DNA from: Frigidibacter sp. | GTDB lineage: Bacteria > Pseudomonadota > Alphaproteobacteria > Rhodobacterales > Rhodobacteraceae | Direction: 5' to 3' | DNA: 64,000 bases | Assembly: GCF_030695035.1 (NCBI RefSeq) | Contig: NZ_JAUYTT010000008.1 | Span: 62,001 to 126,000, forward strand | Shown: positions 17,746 through 25,963 of the stretch, piece by piece | Numbering within the stretch: the stretch's first letter is position 1 | How the letters are laid out: every line of letters begins with the position of its first letter | Notes under the pieces: model-generated | Seen by the model: the letters and a program-made list of their open reading frames with translations, nothing else | Told to the model about the DNA's origin: nothing | Database searches by the model: none | Position numbers and translations under genes: made by a program

Positions 17746-18675
17746 TTAAGTTTGCGGCAGCGGATCCCACCGCGTCCGCGACGTTGCCGCCGTCAGCTCC
17801 TGCCGGAATTTCGCGATGGTAAACTCAGCAAAACTTGACAGATGGCGCCCGCGTTTCTGCACCGACCAGGCGGTGATGCTGGCTTTTTCGCGCAGCGGCC
17901 GGCGGATCAGGCCCGGCATATAGACCTCTGCCACCGAGAACTCGTCGATCACCGCAACGCCCAGCCCATGCCGCACAAGGCTGACGGTGGTCTGCGCGAA
18001 TCGCCCGCGCATCGAGTGACGGGGGGACAGCCCGGCATCGCGGAACGGCTGCGCCAGCAACGCGCCGTAGGGATCGTCAGGATCGACGCCGACGAAGGGG
18101 TAGCGCATCAGGTCATGCACCGACACATCGTCCTGCAGCGCCAGCTCATGCCCCTCGGGCATGATGGCGACGATGCGCCCCTCCACCAGCGGCGTGGAGT
18201 CGATGGCCGAATTCTCGACCGGCGAGGACATGAACACCACCTCGCCGCGCTCCAGCAGCAGGTAATCCGCCGTCTCCTCGATCTTCAGGATGTTCAGGTC
18301 GATCATCAGATCGGGAAACCGGGTGCGCACGCCGCGGATCGCGCGCGCCGCGATGAACTGCGCGATGGAGGGGGCAGAGGCGAAGGACAGCCGCACATCC
18401 TCGCCCTTCTGCAGGGCACCCACGGCGGCATTCAGGTTCTCCATCTGGTGGAAGACCTGATTGAGCATCTCGAAGATTGCCCGCGCCTCGGGGGCGGGCA
18501 CGAAGACCCCGGCCCTGCGGTCGAACAGGCGGATGCCGAGCCCTTCCTCGGTATGCTTGACCAGTCGGCTGATCCCGGGGGCCGAAACATTCAGCAGATC
18601 GGCCGCACCCTGAATGCTGCCCGCGATCAGCACCGCGCGCACCACCTCCACCTGTCTCAGCGTCAGTTCCTTCAT
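17746..18675 (-). CDS. LysR-family regulator upstream of the tct operon
   Basis: A 309-residue regulator with an HTH at MKELTLRQVEVVRAVLIAGSIQGAADLLNVSAPGISRLVKHTEEGL (about 1-46) and a substrate-binding domain after about residue 90. It lies on the same strand as tctC, 116 nt upstream, and is likely its activator with a tct substrate as inducer. No clear ribosome site precedes ATG 18675, but the HTH begins right there. An upstream ATG would add an unconserved leader. Confidence 0.85.
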   Translation of the reverse strand: MKELTLRQVEVVRAVLIAGSIQGAADLLNVSAPGISRLVKHTEEGLGIRLFDRRAGVFVPAPEARAIFEMLNQVFHQMENLNAAVGALQKGEDVRLSFASAPSIAQFIAARAIRGVRTRFPDLMIDLNILKIEETADYLLLERGEVVFMSSPVENSAIDSTPLVEGRIVAIMPEGHELALQDDVSVHDLMRYPFVGVDPDDPYGALLAQPFRDAGLSPRHSMRGRFAQTTVSLVRHGLGVAVIDEFSVAEVYMPGLIRRPLREKASITAWSVQKRGRHLSSFAEFTIAKFRQELTAATSRTRWDPLPQT

Positions 18676-18740
18676 GGCGGGATGGTAGCAGAGGATTGGC
18701 GGCGGCAAAGGGGGTTGATTACCGGCTGCCAATCCCATAC

Positions 18741-18755
18741 TGGAATTATATTCCA
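18741..18755. promoter_or_regulatory. Palindrome, likely IclR operator
   Basis: TGGAAT-TAT-ATTCCA is a perfect 6-bp dyad with a 3-nt centre in the 97-nt gap between the divergent LysR and IclR genes, 18 nt before the IclR start. IclR-family repressors bind palindromes of this size near their own gene. The assignment to IclR is inferred from position. Confidence 0.65.
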
Positions 18756-18772
18756 AAACGCAGGAGCCCGGC

Positions 18773-19558
18773 ATGACCGCCCCGATCGACCGGACCCTTG
18801 CCGTGCTGGAGCTGCTGTCGCTGCACCCCGAGGGGCTGTCCCTGCAGGCGGTGGCGACGCGGCTCGAGCTGCCGCCCTCGGCCACCCACCGGCTGCTGAA
18901 CGACCTGCTGCGCCTTGGCTATGTTTGCCAGCCGATCCCGCAGGGGCCCTATGCGCTGACGATGCGGCTGGCAGCGCTTGGCCTGTCATGGTTGGGGCGG
19001 ACGGGGATTTCCGACATGGCGCAGCCGGTTCTCGACCGCCTCGCGACGGACACGGGAGAGCTGGTGCGCCTGTCGCTGGCTGATGGTGCCGCACTGGTCT
19101 GGGTGGCGGTCGCGCAGGGGGCGACCTCCGGCCTGCGCTACGATCCTGCGCGCGAGCAGGGCAGCGCTGCCTCGCTGGCCTACAGCGCCAGTGGCCGCGC
19201 CTGGGTGGCGACGCTGCCGGAGGACCGGGCGCTGGCGCTGATCGCGGCGCAGGGGCTGACGCCGCCCGAGGGCGCCGCGCAGGGGTCACGGCTGGACATG
19301 GACGGGGTGCTTCAGGTGCTGGCCCGGACCCGCGCTTCGGGCCATGCCGAGGCGGTGGACTGCTTTCTGGACGGAATGGCCGCCATCGCCGTGCCGCTGC
19401 CCGCCGAGGGGCCCTCGCCCGGCTGCCTCTCCATCGCCGGCCCCGCCGTGCGCCTGACTGCGCCGCGGCGGGCGGAGCTGCTGCCCCTGCTCAACGCCGC
19501 GGCGGTGGAGATCATCGCCATCGCCCCGGCATCACGGCTGCTGCGGGGCGCGCTATGA
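18773..19558 (+). CDS. IclR-family transcriptional regulator
   Basis: A 261-residue regulator with an N-terminal winged HTH (TLAVLELLSLHPEGLSLQAVATRLELPPSATHRLLNDLLRLGYV, about 8-51) and a C-terminal IclR ligand-binding domain (from about 75). It overlaps the next gene by 4 nt (ATGA), so it is co-transcribed with the flavoprotein and TIM-barrel genes that it probably controls. Many IclR proteins sense aromatic or small organic acids; the ligand here is unknown. Confidence 0.9.
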   Translation: MTAPIDRTLAVLELLSLHPEGLSLQAVATRLELPPSATHRLLNDLLRLGYVCQPIPQGPYALTMRLAALGLSWLGRTGISDMAQPVLDRLATDTGELVRLSLADGAALVWVAVAQGATSGLRYDPAREQGSAASLAYSASGRAWVATLPEDRALALIAAQGLTPPEGAAQGSRLDMDGVLQVLARTRASGHAEAVDCFLDGMAAIAVPLPAEGPSPGCLSIAGPAVRLTAPRRAELLPLLNAAAVEIIAIAPASRLLRGAL

Positions 19559-21240
19559 ACGCCGAGTGCGACCTGCTGGTCATCGGCTCCGGCGCGGCGG
19601 GCCTGTCGGCGGCGGTGACCGCCGCGCATCACGGGCTGCGGGTGATCGTGGTCGAGAAGGACGCGGTGCTCGGCGGCACCAGCGCCTGGTCCGGCGGCTG
19701 GATCTGGGCGCCGGGCAATCCGGTCTGCGCCCGCGCCGGAACCGTGGACTCTGCCGAGGCGGCAGAGACCTATCTGCGCGGCGTCCTTGGCAACCATTTC
19801 GACCCGCCGCGTGTCCGCGCTTTCCTGACCCATGCGCCGCGGATGGTGGCGTTCTTCGAAACCCACACTGCCCTGACGTTCCAGCCCGGCAGCCAGATCC
19901 CCGACACTTATGGCCACTTGCCCGGCGCGGGCACCGGCGGCCGCTCGGTCATCGCGGCGCCCTATGACGGGCGCGCGCTTGGCCCGCTGATGCGCCTGCT
20001 GCGCCCGCCGCTGCGCGAGACCAGCTTCTGGGGCCTGACCATCCAGGCCGGGGCCGACCTGCGCGCCTTCATGACCATGACCCGCCAGCCACGGGCCTTC
20101 GCCTATGTCAGCCCCCGGATGGCGCGCCACCTGTGGGACCTCGTCCGCCACGGCCGCGCGATGCAGCTGCGCAACGGCAGCGCCCTGGTCGCGCGCCTGA
20201 TCCGCTCCGCCGCCGATCTGGGGGTGGAGTTCCGTACCGACAGCCCCGCCCTGCGGCTGCTGACGGAAGGCGGCCTGGTCACCGGAGCCGTTGTGGGGGC
20301 AAATGGCGCCGAAGTGACCATCCACGCCACCCGCGGCGTGGTCCTTGCCTCGGGTGGCTTCCCCCATGACGCCGCCCGCCGCGCGGCGCAGTTTCCGCAG
20401 AACGGTACCCACCTCAGCCTCGCCGTGCCCAGTGCCACCGGCGACGGGCTGCGCATGGCCGAGGCGGTGGGTGCACGACAAGGCGAGACCGCCAGCCCCG
20501 GCGCGTGGTGCCCGGTCTCGCATGTGCGCTGGCCGGACGGGCGGCAGGCGCCGTTCCCGCATATCATCGAGCGGGGCAAGCCCGGCCTCATCGCCGTGCT
20601 GCCGAACGGCCGCCGCTTCTGCAACGAAGGTCTGGGCTATCACGACTTCGTCGAGGCCCTGCTGCGCAGCACCCCGCCCGGCCAGCCGCCCGAAGCCTGG
20701 CTGATCGCCACCCGCGGCTTCCAGCGCCGCTATGGCCTTGGCATCTCGCGTCCGTTTCCGCTGCCGCTGCGGCCATGGCTGCGGCGCGGCTATCTGAAAT
20801 CCGGTGCCACGCCCGAGGCTCTGGCGGCGGCCTGCGGCATCGACCCCGCAGGCCTGCGCGCCACGCTGGACGACTGGAACCGCCACGCCGCAGGGGGTGA
20901 GGATCCCGCCTTCCACCGCGGCACCACGCCCTACATGCGCCTGCAGGGCGATGCGTCGCACGGCCCCAATCCCTGCATCGCGCCGATCGACCGCCCGCCC
21001 TATCTGGCCGTCAGGGTCACGCCCGGCAGCTTCGGCACCTTTGCCGGGCTGGAAACCGACGCCGCCGCCCGGGTGCTGCGGGGCGGCGCCCCGATCCCCG
21101 GCCTCTATGCGGCGGGCACTGACATGGCCTCGGTGATGGGCGGCTTCTATCCGGCGGGCGGCATCAACCTTGGCCCGGCCCTGACCTTTGGCCATATCGC
21201 CGCGCTGCATGCCGCAGGCGCGTTGGAGGAGGCAACATGA
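19555..21240 (+). CDS. FAD-binding dehydrogenase (fumarate reductase / 3-ketosteroid dehydrogenase superfamily)
   Basis: A 561-residue flavoprotein. The FAD-binding dinucleotide fold is CDLLVIGSGAAGLSAAVTAAHHGLRVIVVEKD (about 5-36), followed by GGTSAWSGGWIW. The C-terminal GLYAAGTDMASVMGGFYPAGGINLGPALTFG segment closes the FAD site as in KstD-like enzymes. Such proteins add or remove hydrogen across C-C bonds next to a carbonyl or carboxylate. No signal peptide is seen. It is translationally coupled to the IclR gene and to the TIM-barrel gene. A role in desaturating a hydroaromatic acid would fit the region, but this is inference. Confidence 0.85.
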   Translation: MNAECDLLVIGSGAAGLSAAVTAAHHGLRVIVVEKDAVLGGTSAWSGGWIWAPGNPVCARAGTVDSAEAAETYLRGVLGNHFDPPRVRAFLTHAPRMVAFFETHTALTFQPGSQIPDTYGHLPGAGTGGRSVIAAPYDGRALGPLMRLLRPPLRETSFWGLTIQAGADLRAFMTMTRQPRAFAYVSPRMARHLWDLVRHGRAMQLRNGSALVARLIRSAADLGVEFRTDSPALRLLTEGGLVTGAVVGANGAEVTIHATRGVVLASGGFPHDAARRAAQFPQNGTHLSLAVPSATGDGLRMAEAVGARQGETASPGAWCPVSHVRWPDGRQAPFPHIIERGKPGLIAVLPNGRRFCNEGLGYHDFVEALLRSTPPGQPPEAWLIATRGFQRRYGLGISRPFPLPLRPWLRRGYLKSGATPEALAAACGIDPAGLRATLDDWNRHAAGGEDPAFHRGTTPYMRLQGDASHGPNPCIAPIDRPPYLAVRVTPGSFGTFAGLETDAAARVLRGGAPIPGLYAAGTDMASVMGGFYPAGGINLGPALTFGHIAALHAAGALEEAT

Positions 21241-22070
21241 CCCAGATCTCGCCCGTTCCCCCGATTTCTTTGGCGCATCTGACGGTGATCGACCTGCCGC
21301 CGCCGCAGATGATCCGCCTTGCCGCCCGGCTGGGATATGACCGGGTCGGGCTGCGGCTGATCCGCGTTACAGATACCAGCCCCGGCTATCCGCTGCACGA
21401 AGACCCCGCCGCCCTGCTGGAAACGCAGGCGGCGCTCACGGAAACCGGCCTCACCGTCAATGACATCGAGTTCATCCGCCTGACGCCCGACTTCCGCCCC
21501 GAGGCGTTCACCGCCTTTCTGGCCGCTGGCGCCGCCCTCGGCGCATGCCACGTCATCTGCGCGCCCTATGACGAGGACCACGCCCGGCTGGCGGCCAACC
21601 TTGCAGCCTTCCAGACCCTCGCCCGCCCCTATGGCCTGACCTGCGTGCTGGAGTTCTTCCCCTGGACCTCGGTGCCGAACCTCGCCACCGCGCGGGCGGT
21701 GGTGGAGCGGACGGGGATGGAGGAGATCGGCATTCTGGTGGACACCCTGCATTTCGACCGCTCCGGCAGTTCGCTCGCGGATCTGGAGTGCCTGCCGCCC
21801 TCGCGGCTGCCGTTCCTGCACCTTTGCGATGCCGCCGTGCATCCGCCCTATTCCACCGAAGATCTGCTGCACGCCGGCCGTGCCGAGCGCCTGCCGCCCG
21901 GCGAGGGGCAGATCGATCTGGCCGCCATCCTTGGCCGCCTGCCACAAGGACTGCCGGTGGCGCTGGAGGTGCCGATGACCGCGCTTCAGGCAGAGCGGGG
22001 CAGCGCCGAGGTTGCCGCTCGGGTGCTGGATGCGGCGCGGCGGTTGCTGAGGTCCGTCGGCCGGATGTGA
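21237..22070 (+). CDS. Sugar phosphate isomerase/epimerase-like TIM-barrel protein
   Basis: A 277-residue protein of the AP-endonuclease-2 / xylose-isomerase-like TIM-barrel superfamily. Metal-site features are CVLEFFPWTSVPNL (Glu), GILVDTLHFDRSG (Asp, His) and LHLCDA. Members include isomerases, epimerases and dehydroshikimate or inosose dehydratases. It overlaps the flavoprotein gene by 4 nt. The exact reaction is not readable; a dehydratase or epimerase acting with the flavoprotein is the simplest guess. Confidence 0.8.
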   Translation: MTQISPVPPISLAHLTVIDLPPPQMIRLAARLGYDRVGLRLIRVTDTSPGYPLHEDPAALLETQAALTETGLTVNDIEFIRLTPDFRPEAFTAFLAAGAALGACHVICAPYDEDHARLAANLAAFQTLARPYGLTCVLEFFPWTSVPNLATARAVVERTGMEEIGILVDTLHFDRSGSSLADLECLPPSRLPFLHLCDAAVHPPYSTEDLLHAGRAERLPPGEGQIDLAAILGRLPQGLPVALEVPMTALQAERGSAEVAARVLDAARRLLRSVGRM

Positions 22071-22103
22071 CGCTGCCGGCATCGCCAGGGCAGACCGCCC
22101 CGC

Positions 22104-23009
22104 TTACGGCCCCACCAGAAACGCCCGCAGCCGCGGTGCCATGAAATCGAGGAACACCCGCACCCGGTGCGGCAGCCGCTCGCCGCCGAAAAAGAGGGCA
22201 TGGATATCCTCGGTATCGCCCGCCACCGCCTCGGCCAGCACCTCGACCAGCGCGCCCGTGCGCAGATCCTGCCGGATGTGGAACTCGCCCATCCGCGCCA
22301 GCCCAATCCCGGCCAGCGCCATCCGCCGCACCGTCTCGCCATTATTGGCCAGCAGCGGCCCCGCCACGCCGCGGTCCACCGTGCGGCCGCCCTCTTGCAG
22401 CGGCCAGACCGGGGCGGATCGGCGGAAGTTGAAGCCAAGGCAGCTGTGCTGCGCCAGATCGCTGGCGGTCTGCGGCACGCCCCGCCGCGCCAGATAGTCC
22501 GGCGAGGCGACGATCTTGCGCGGCGCAACCCCCAGCTTCAGCGCCGTCAGGCTGGAACTGGCGAGGGTTCCAACGCGAAAGGCCACATCGGTGCGGTCAA
22601 GGTAGAGGTCAACGATCTCATCGGACAGCGACAGATCGATGATGACATTGGGATAGGCCGCCCAGAACTCCGGCAGCAGCGGCTCCACCGCGACCATGCC
22701 AAAACCCACCGAGGCACTGACCCGCAGCGTGCCGCCAACGCTGGCCGCACCCTTGGACAGCTCGCGCTCCAGATCCTCGATCCCGGCCAGAAGCTGCTGG
22801 CTGCGCTCGTAATAGACCCAGCCCTCGGCGGTCAGCGACAGGCGGCGGGTGGAACGCTCCAAGAGCCGCGCCCCCAGCCTGGCCTCGATCCGCCCGATCA
22901 GCTTCGACAGGGTCGAGGGTGTCATCCGCATCTGCCGCGCAGCCTCGGAAAAGCTTCCGGTCTCGACAACGCGCAGGAAGGCCTGCATTTCCCCGGCCCG
23001 GTTGTCCAT
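22104..23009 (-). CDS. LysR-family regulator
   Basis: A 301-residue regulator with HTH MQAFLRVVETGSFSEAARQMRMTPSTLSKLIGRIEARLG (about 8-46) and an effector domain. It resembles the large group of LysR proteins whose C-terminal third contains the VFLDFMAPRL motif. I chose ATG 23009 for its AGGGGG upstream. It is convergent with the TIM-barrel gene. Its promoter faces away from mobA's 3' end. The target is unknown. Confidence 0.85.
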   Translation of the reverse strand: MDNRAGEMQAFLRVVETGSFSEAARQMRMTPSTLSKLIGRIEARLGARLLERSTRRLSLTAEGWVYYERSQQLLAGIEDLERELSKGAASVGGTLRVSASVGFGMVAVEPLLPEFWAAYPNVIIDLSLSDEIVDLYLDRTDVAFRVGTLASSSLTALKLGVAPRKIVASPDYLARRGVPQTASDLAQHSCLGFNFRRSAPVWPLQEGGRTVDRGVAGPLLANNGETVRRMALAGIGLARMGEFHIRQDLRTGALVEVLAEAVAGDTEDIHALFFGGERLPHRVRVFLDFMAPRLRAFLVGP

Positions 23010-23022
23010 GCGCCCCCTACCT

Positions 23023-23037
23023 GTGAATTGCATTCCA
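23023..23037. promoter_or_regulatory. Imperfect copy of the IclR-type palindrome
   Basis: GTGAAT-TGC-ATTCCA matches the 15-nt palindrome at 18741-18755 in 11 positions, with the same GAAT-N3-ATTC core. It lies 14 nt upstream of the LysR start at 23009. It may bring this LysR gene under the same IclR control. Confidence 0.4.
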
Positions 23038-23134
23038 AGAGGAAGTGCAAAATCGGCCGAGGATCAAGGGCATTCCGTCTGTATCGGACAGTGCCCCGGC
23101 CCCGGGCAAGGGGCAGGGGCACCGGCTTGCGCCC

Positions 23135-25039
23135 TTATGCCGGGATCATGAACCCCGCGAAGAACGCCGCCAGCGCGTCATGGGCGTCCATCGGCAGCAC
23201 ATGCGCCACATACTGGTCGGGGCGCACGATCACGAGGCAGCCTTGCTTGCGGTCGATGCCGCGCAGATCGAAGATGTCGCGGCCCGCTTCGGCGCAGAAC
23301 ATCTTCTCATAGTCGCGCAGGCCCAGCTTGCCTTTCGCGGGCAGCAGCGCCGGGGGCAGCTTTTCCAGCTCCAGCGCGCGGGTGCCCTGCTGGAACACGG
23401 CGCGCAGGTCGATGACCGCATCGGGATCGGTGCCCGCCGGGGTGAAGCGGGCAATCGGCGAGGCCGCACCCGCATAGAGGAAATCGCACAGCCGGCGGAT
23501 GGCGGAGTCGTTCGCCATCGGGTCCTCATCCGGGCAGAAGGCAAACAGCCGCCAGCGCGCATCGGCGCTGACCGTATGGCCAAGCTCCACCGGCTTGGCA
23601 TCGGCAAGGCGGACCACCGGTGCCGAGTGGAAGCGGCTGCCGATGGGCAGGCCGGTTGCCAGCGCCTGCCAATCGGCGGTGCCGGTCAGCGCCGAGGGCT
23701 CATAGGTCACCGACATGCCGGCGGTGTAGCGGCCATGCTGGATGAAGTATCGCTGGAACTTCGGCGCCTCGCCTTCGGCCGCCTCGGCGGTGTCGGGGCG
23801 CTCGCTCATGATCCGCGACCATTCCCGGTCAAAGTCGATCAGGTCCTGCGCCACGGCCCGGCGCTCGGCCGAGTAGCTGTGCAGAAGATCGGGGGCAGAG
23901 CGGCCCTGCAGCACCGACACCAGCTTCCAGCCAAGGTTGAAGGCATCGCCCATCGATACGTTCATGCCTTGCCCCGCCTTGGGGCTGTGGGTGTGGCAGG
24001 CATCCCCGGCGATGAAGACGCGGGGCTGGCGGGTTGCCATCTGATCGTCCGGCACATCGTCGAACTTGTCGGTCAGGCGCTGGCCGATTTCATAGACCGA
24101 CCACCAGGCGACCTCCTTCACGTCGAAAGCATAGGGCCGCAGGATCCGCTGCGCCGCCCCGATCAGGTGATCGACGGTCAGGTTGCGGCCCGCCACGCGC
24201 TCGCCATCCTTCAGCTTGTCCATCTCGATATAGAGCCGCACCAGATGGCCGCCCTCGCGCGGGATGATGATGATATTGCCCTCGGCCGCCGACTGGATCA
24301 GCGTCTTGCAGCGGATATCGGGAAAGTCGGTGACGGCCAGCACATCCATCACGCCCCAGGCCTGATTGGCGCTGTCGCCGACCAGTTCGCGGCCGATGGC
24401 GCGGCGCACCGAACTGCGCGCCCCGTCGCAGCCCACGACATATCGGGCGCGCAGGGTCTGCACGGCGCCCTCGCCCTCGGCGGGGCGCAGGGTCACGGTG
24501 ACGGGATAGTCGCTGGCGCCGTCATCCACCGTCACATCCACCAGCTCCAGCCCGTAATCCGGCACCAGCCGCGAGGGGGATTTGCGCATCACCTCCAGAT
24601 ACATGTCATGCACCCGCGCCTGGTTGAGGATCATGTGGGGCATCTCGGACAGACCGTCCTCGACATCCTTGATCCGGCCGTTGCGGGTGATCTGGCCGGG
24701 CGCCTTGGCGTCGGGTTTCCAGAAGGTGGTCTCGTTGACCCAGTAGCCCTGCTTGAGGATCTTCTCGGCAAAGCCGAAGGTGTTGAACATCTCCATCGAG
24801 CGGCAGGAGATCCCGTCGGCCTGGCCCTTCTCGATGGGGCCCGGCTTGCGCTCGATGATGCGGGTGGTGATGTCGGGGAAGGCGGCGAGTTGCGCGGCCA
24901 GCGTCAGCCCGGCGGGGCCGCAGCCGACGATCAGCACATCGAGCGTCTCCGGCAGCGGGCCTTGGGTCTCGCTGCGCCCCGGCGCGGCGTCGAACAGTTC
25001 CGGATCGCCCGGGCGGAACCCGTTGTCATGATATTGCAT
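23135..25039 (-). CDS. mobA: 3-hydroxybenzoate 4-monooxygenase-like flavoprotein
   Basis: A 634-residue FAD aromatic hydroxylase of the phenol 2-monooxygenase type. The N-terminal fold DVLIVGCGPAGLTLAAQLA (about 35-53), the DG motif YVVGCDGARSSVRRAIG, and GDACHTHSPKAGQGMNVSMGDAFNLGWKL are visible. A thioredoxin-like C-terminal domain follows (about 470-634). Length and order match MobA, which makes protocatechuate from 3-hydroxybenzoate and NADPH; the neighbouring pca operon and divergent MarR support this. GGGGAGGA lies directly before ATG 25045, so the second ATG at 25039, with 7-nt spacing, is the better start. Another phenol-type substrate remains possible. Confidence 0.82.
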   Translation of the reverse strand: MQYHDNGFRPGDPELFDAAPGRSETQGPLPETLDVLIVGCGPAGLTLAAQLAAFPDITTRIIERKPGPIEKGQADGISCRSMEMFNTFGFAEKILKQGYWVNETTFWKPDAKAPGQITRNGRIKDVEDGLSEMPHMILNQARVHDMYLEVMRKSPSRLVPDYGLELVDVTVDDGASDYPVTVTLRPAEGEGAVQTLRARYVVGCDGARSSVRRAIGRELVGDSANQAWGVMDVLAVTDFPDIRCKTLIQSAAEGNIIIIPREGGHLVRLYIEMDKLKDGERVAGRNLTVDHLIGAAQRILRPYAFDVKEVAWWSVYEIGQRLTDKFDDVPDDQMATRQPRVFIAGDACHTHSPKAGQGMNVSMGDAFNLGWKLVSVLQGRSAPDLLHSYSAERRAVAQDLIDFDREWSRIMSERPDTAEAAEGEAPKFQRYFIQHGRYTAGMSVTYEPSALTGTADWQALATGLPIGSRFHSAPVVRLADAKPVELGHTVSADARWRLFAFCPDEDPMANDSAIRRLCDFLYAGAASPIARFTPAGTDPDAVIDLRAVFQQGTRALELEKLPPALLPAKGKLGLRDYEKMFCAEAGRDIFDLRGIDRKQGCLVIVRPDQYVAHVLPMDAHDALAAFFAGFMIPA

Positions 25040-25060
25040 CGTCATTCCTCCCCAGAGACA

Positions 25061-25082
25061 ATTACTAAGTCGACTTATTAAT
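25061..25082. promoter_or_regulatory. MarR/MobR operator, site 1
   Basis: A 22-bp dyad centred on the perfect 12-mer TAAGTCGACTTA, extended by ATTA/TAAT arms with one mismatched pair. It lies 22 nt upstream of mobA and 85 nt upstream of the divergent marR, where a MarR dimer would block mobA transcription. Confidence 0.75.
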
Positions 25083-25110
25083 TGCCCGGCCGGCTCGGGT
25101 CAAATAAGAA

Positions 25111-25124
25111 GTATGTGCACTTAC
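25111..25124. promoter_or_regulatory. MarR/MobR operator, site 2
   Basis: GTATGTGCACTTAC is a dyad around GTGCAC with one mismatched pair, in the same 128-nt divergent gap and nearer marR. It shares the GTA/TAC outer and YTTA features with site 1 and could mediate autoregulation. Confidence 0.5.
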
Positions 25125-25167
25125 AAACGCCACGCTATACCGGGACGCGCAGAGATCAGAGGACGCG

Positions 25168-25608
25168 ATGACCAAACCGATTTCCAGCCGCGCGATGCCG
25201 GGGCACCTGATCCGCCGGCTGCACCAGATCTCGACCCAGCTTTTCGCGCAGCGGATGGCAGAGGCGGGGCATGACCTGACGCCGGTGCAATTCGCGGCGC
25301 TCGATGCCATCGGCCGCCATCCCGGCATCGATCAGGCCGGGCTCGCCGACCAGATCGCCAAGGACCGCGCTACCATCGGTGCCGTGGTGGACCGGCTGGA
25401 GCGCAAGGGGCTGGTGACCCGCATCGTCAGCGCGCGCGACAAGCGCGCGCGCGAGCTGACGCTGAGCGAGGAGGGGCAGGCCATGGTTGCGGCGCTGATG
25501 CCGGTGGTGGCGGGGTTGCAGCGCGATATCCTGCCGGGGCTGGATGAGGACGAGTACCGCCAGTTTGTCGCTCTGGCGGAGAAGGCGCAGGGGGGGCGGG
25601 GGGGCTAG
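25168..25608 (+). CDS. mobR: MarR-family regulator, MobR-like
   Basis: A 146-residue winged-helix repressor. The HTH region reads HPGIDQAGLADQIAKDRATIGAVVDRLERKGLVTR (about 51-85), with the DKRARELTLSEEG wing. It is divergent from a mobA-like gene, as in Comamonas where MobR represses mobA and is released by 3-hydroxybenzoate. The name rests on that context plus family membership. Confidence 0.8.
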   Translation: MTKPISSRAMPGHLIRRLHQISTQLFAQRMAEAGHDLTPVQFAALDAIGRHPGIDQAGLADQIAKDRATIGAVVDRLERKGLVTRIVSARDKRARELTLSEEGQAMVAALMPVVAGLQRDILPGLDEDEYRQFVALAEKAQGGRGG

Positions 25609-25963
25609 GAGCAGAGGCTCCGCTTTGAACGTCAAGCGGGGCATTGGCGGATAAGGGCGCGGCGCAGAATTTCGGCCGTCGACGAAATTCTGATGTGCCC
25701 GCCCTCCGGGGGCGGGCACATTCGTGCCCACCTGGGCGGTCTCATCAGAATTTGGCACTGTAAGTCCAGGCGGCACCCCCCTTGCCCTGCGGCTTGCGCC
25801 TCCGGGCAACCGGCACGGTCGGCTTGCCACTGGCAAGCCGCCTGATCGCGCCGGGGCGCCAAGCCTATATAGCGGGGTGGACTGGCTGGCGTCCAAGATC
25901 CCCCGGGACACCAAAAATCCCGCCCGGCAGAGCCGGACGGGACCAATTGCGGGGCAGGGGAGG
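25609..25963. other. Gene-free, hairpin-dense intergenic region
   Basis: No gene is supported in these 355 bases between the convergent marR and dctP. Inverted repeats with perfect arms are CAGAATTTCG (25665-25674) with 25683-25692; ATGTGCCCGCC (25693-25703) with 25711-25721; an enclosing pair AAATTCTGATG (25685-25695) with CATCAGAATTT (25743-25753); and a 21-bp palindrome at 25820-25840. The dctP terminator lies at its right end. See findings. Confidence 0.6.
25913..25942 (-). terminator. Rho-independent terminator of dctQMP
   Basis: An 11-bp stem with one mismatch (25918-25928 with 25932-25942) and a 3-nt loop. On the minus strand it is followed by five T residues, 22 nt after the dctP stop. 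Confidence 0.85.

Noticed and set aside
23045-23134. GC-rich inverted repeat between mobA and the LysR gene as a terminator
   Set aside because: GTGCCCC/GGGGCAC arms are present but no T run follows on either strand.
23045-25081. A 678-codon open frame on the plus strand opposite mobA
   Set aside because: It is the antisense shadow of a GC-rich real gene; it has no ribosome site and no recognisable family, while the minus strand encodes a full flavin hydroxylase.
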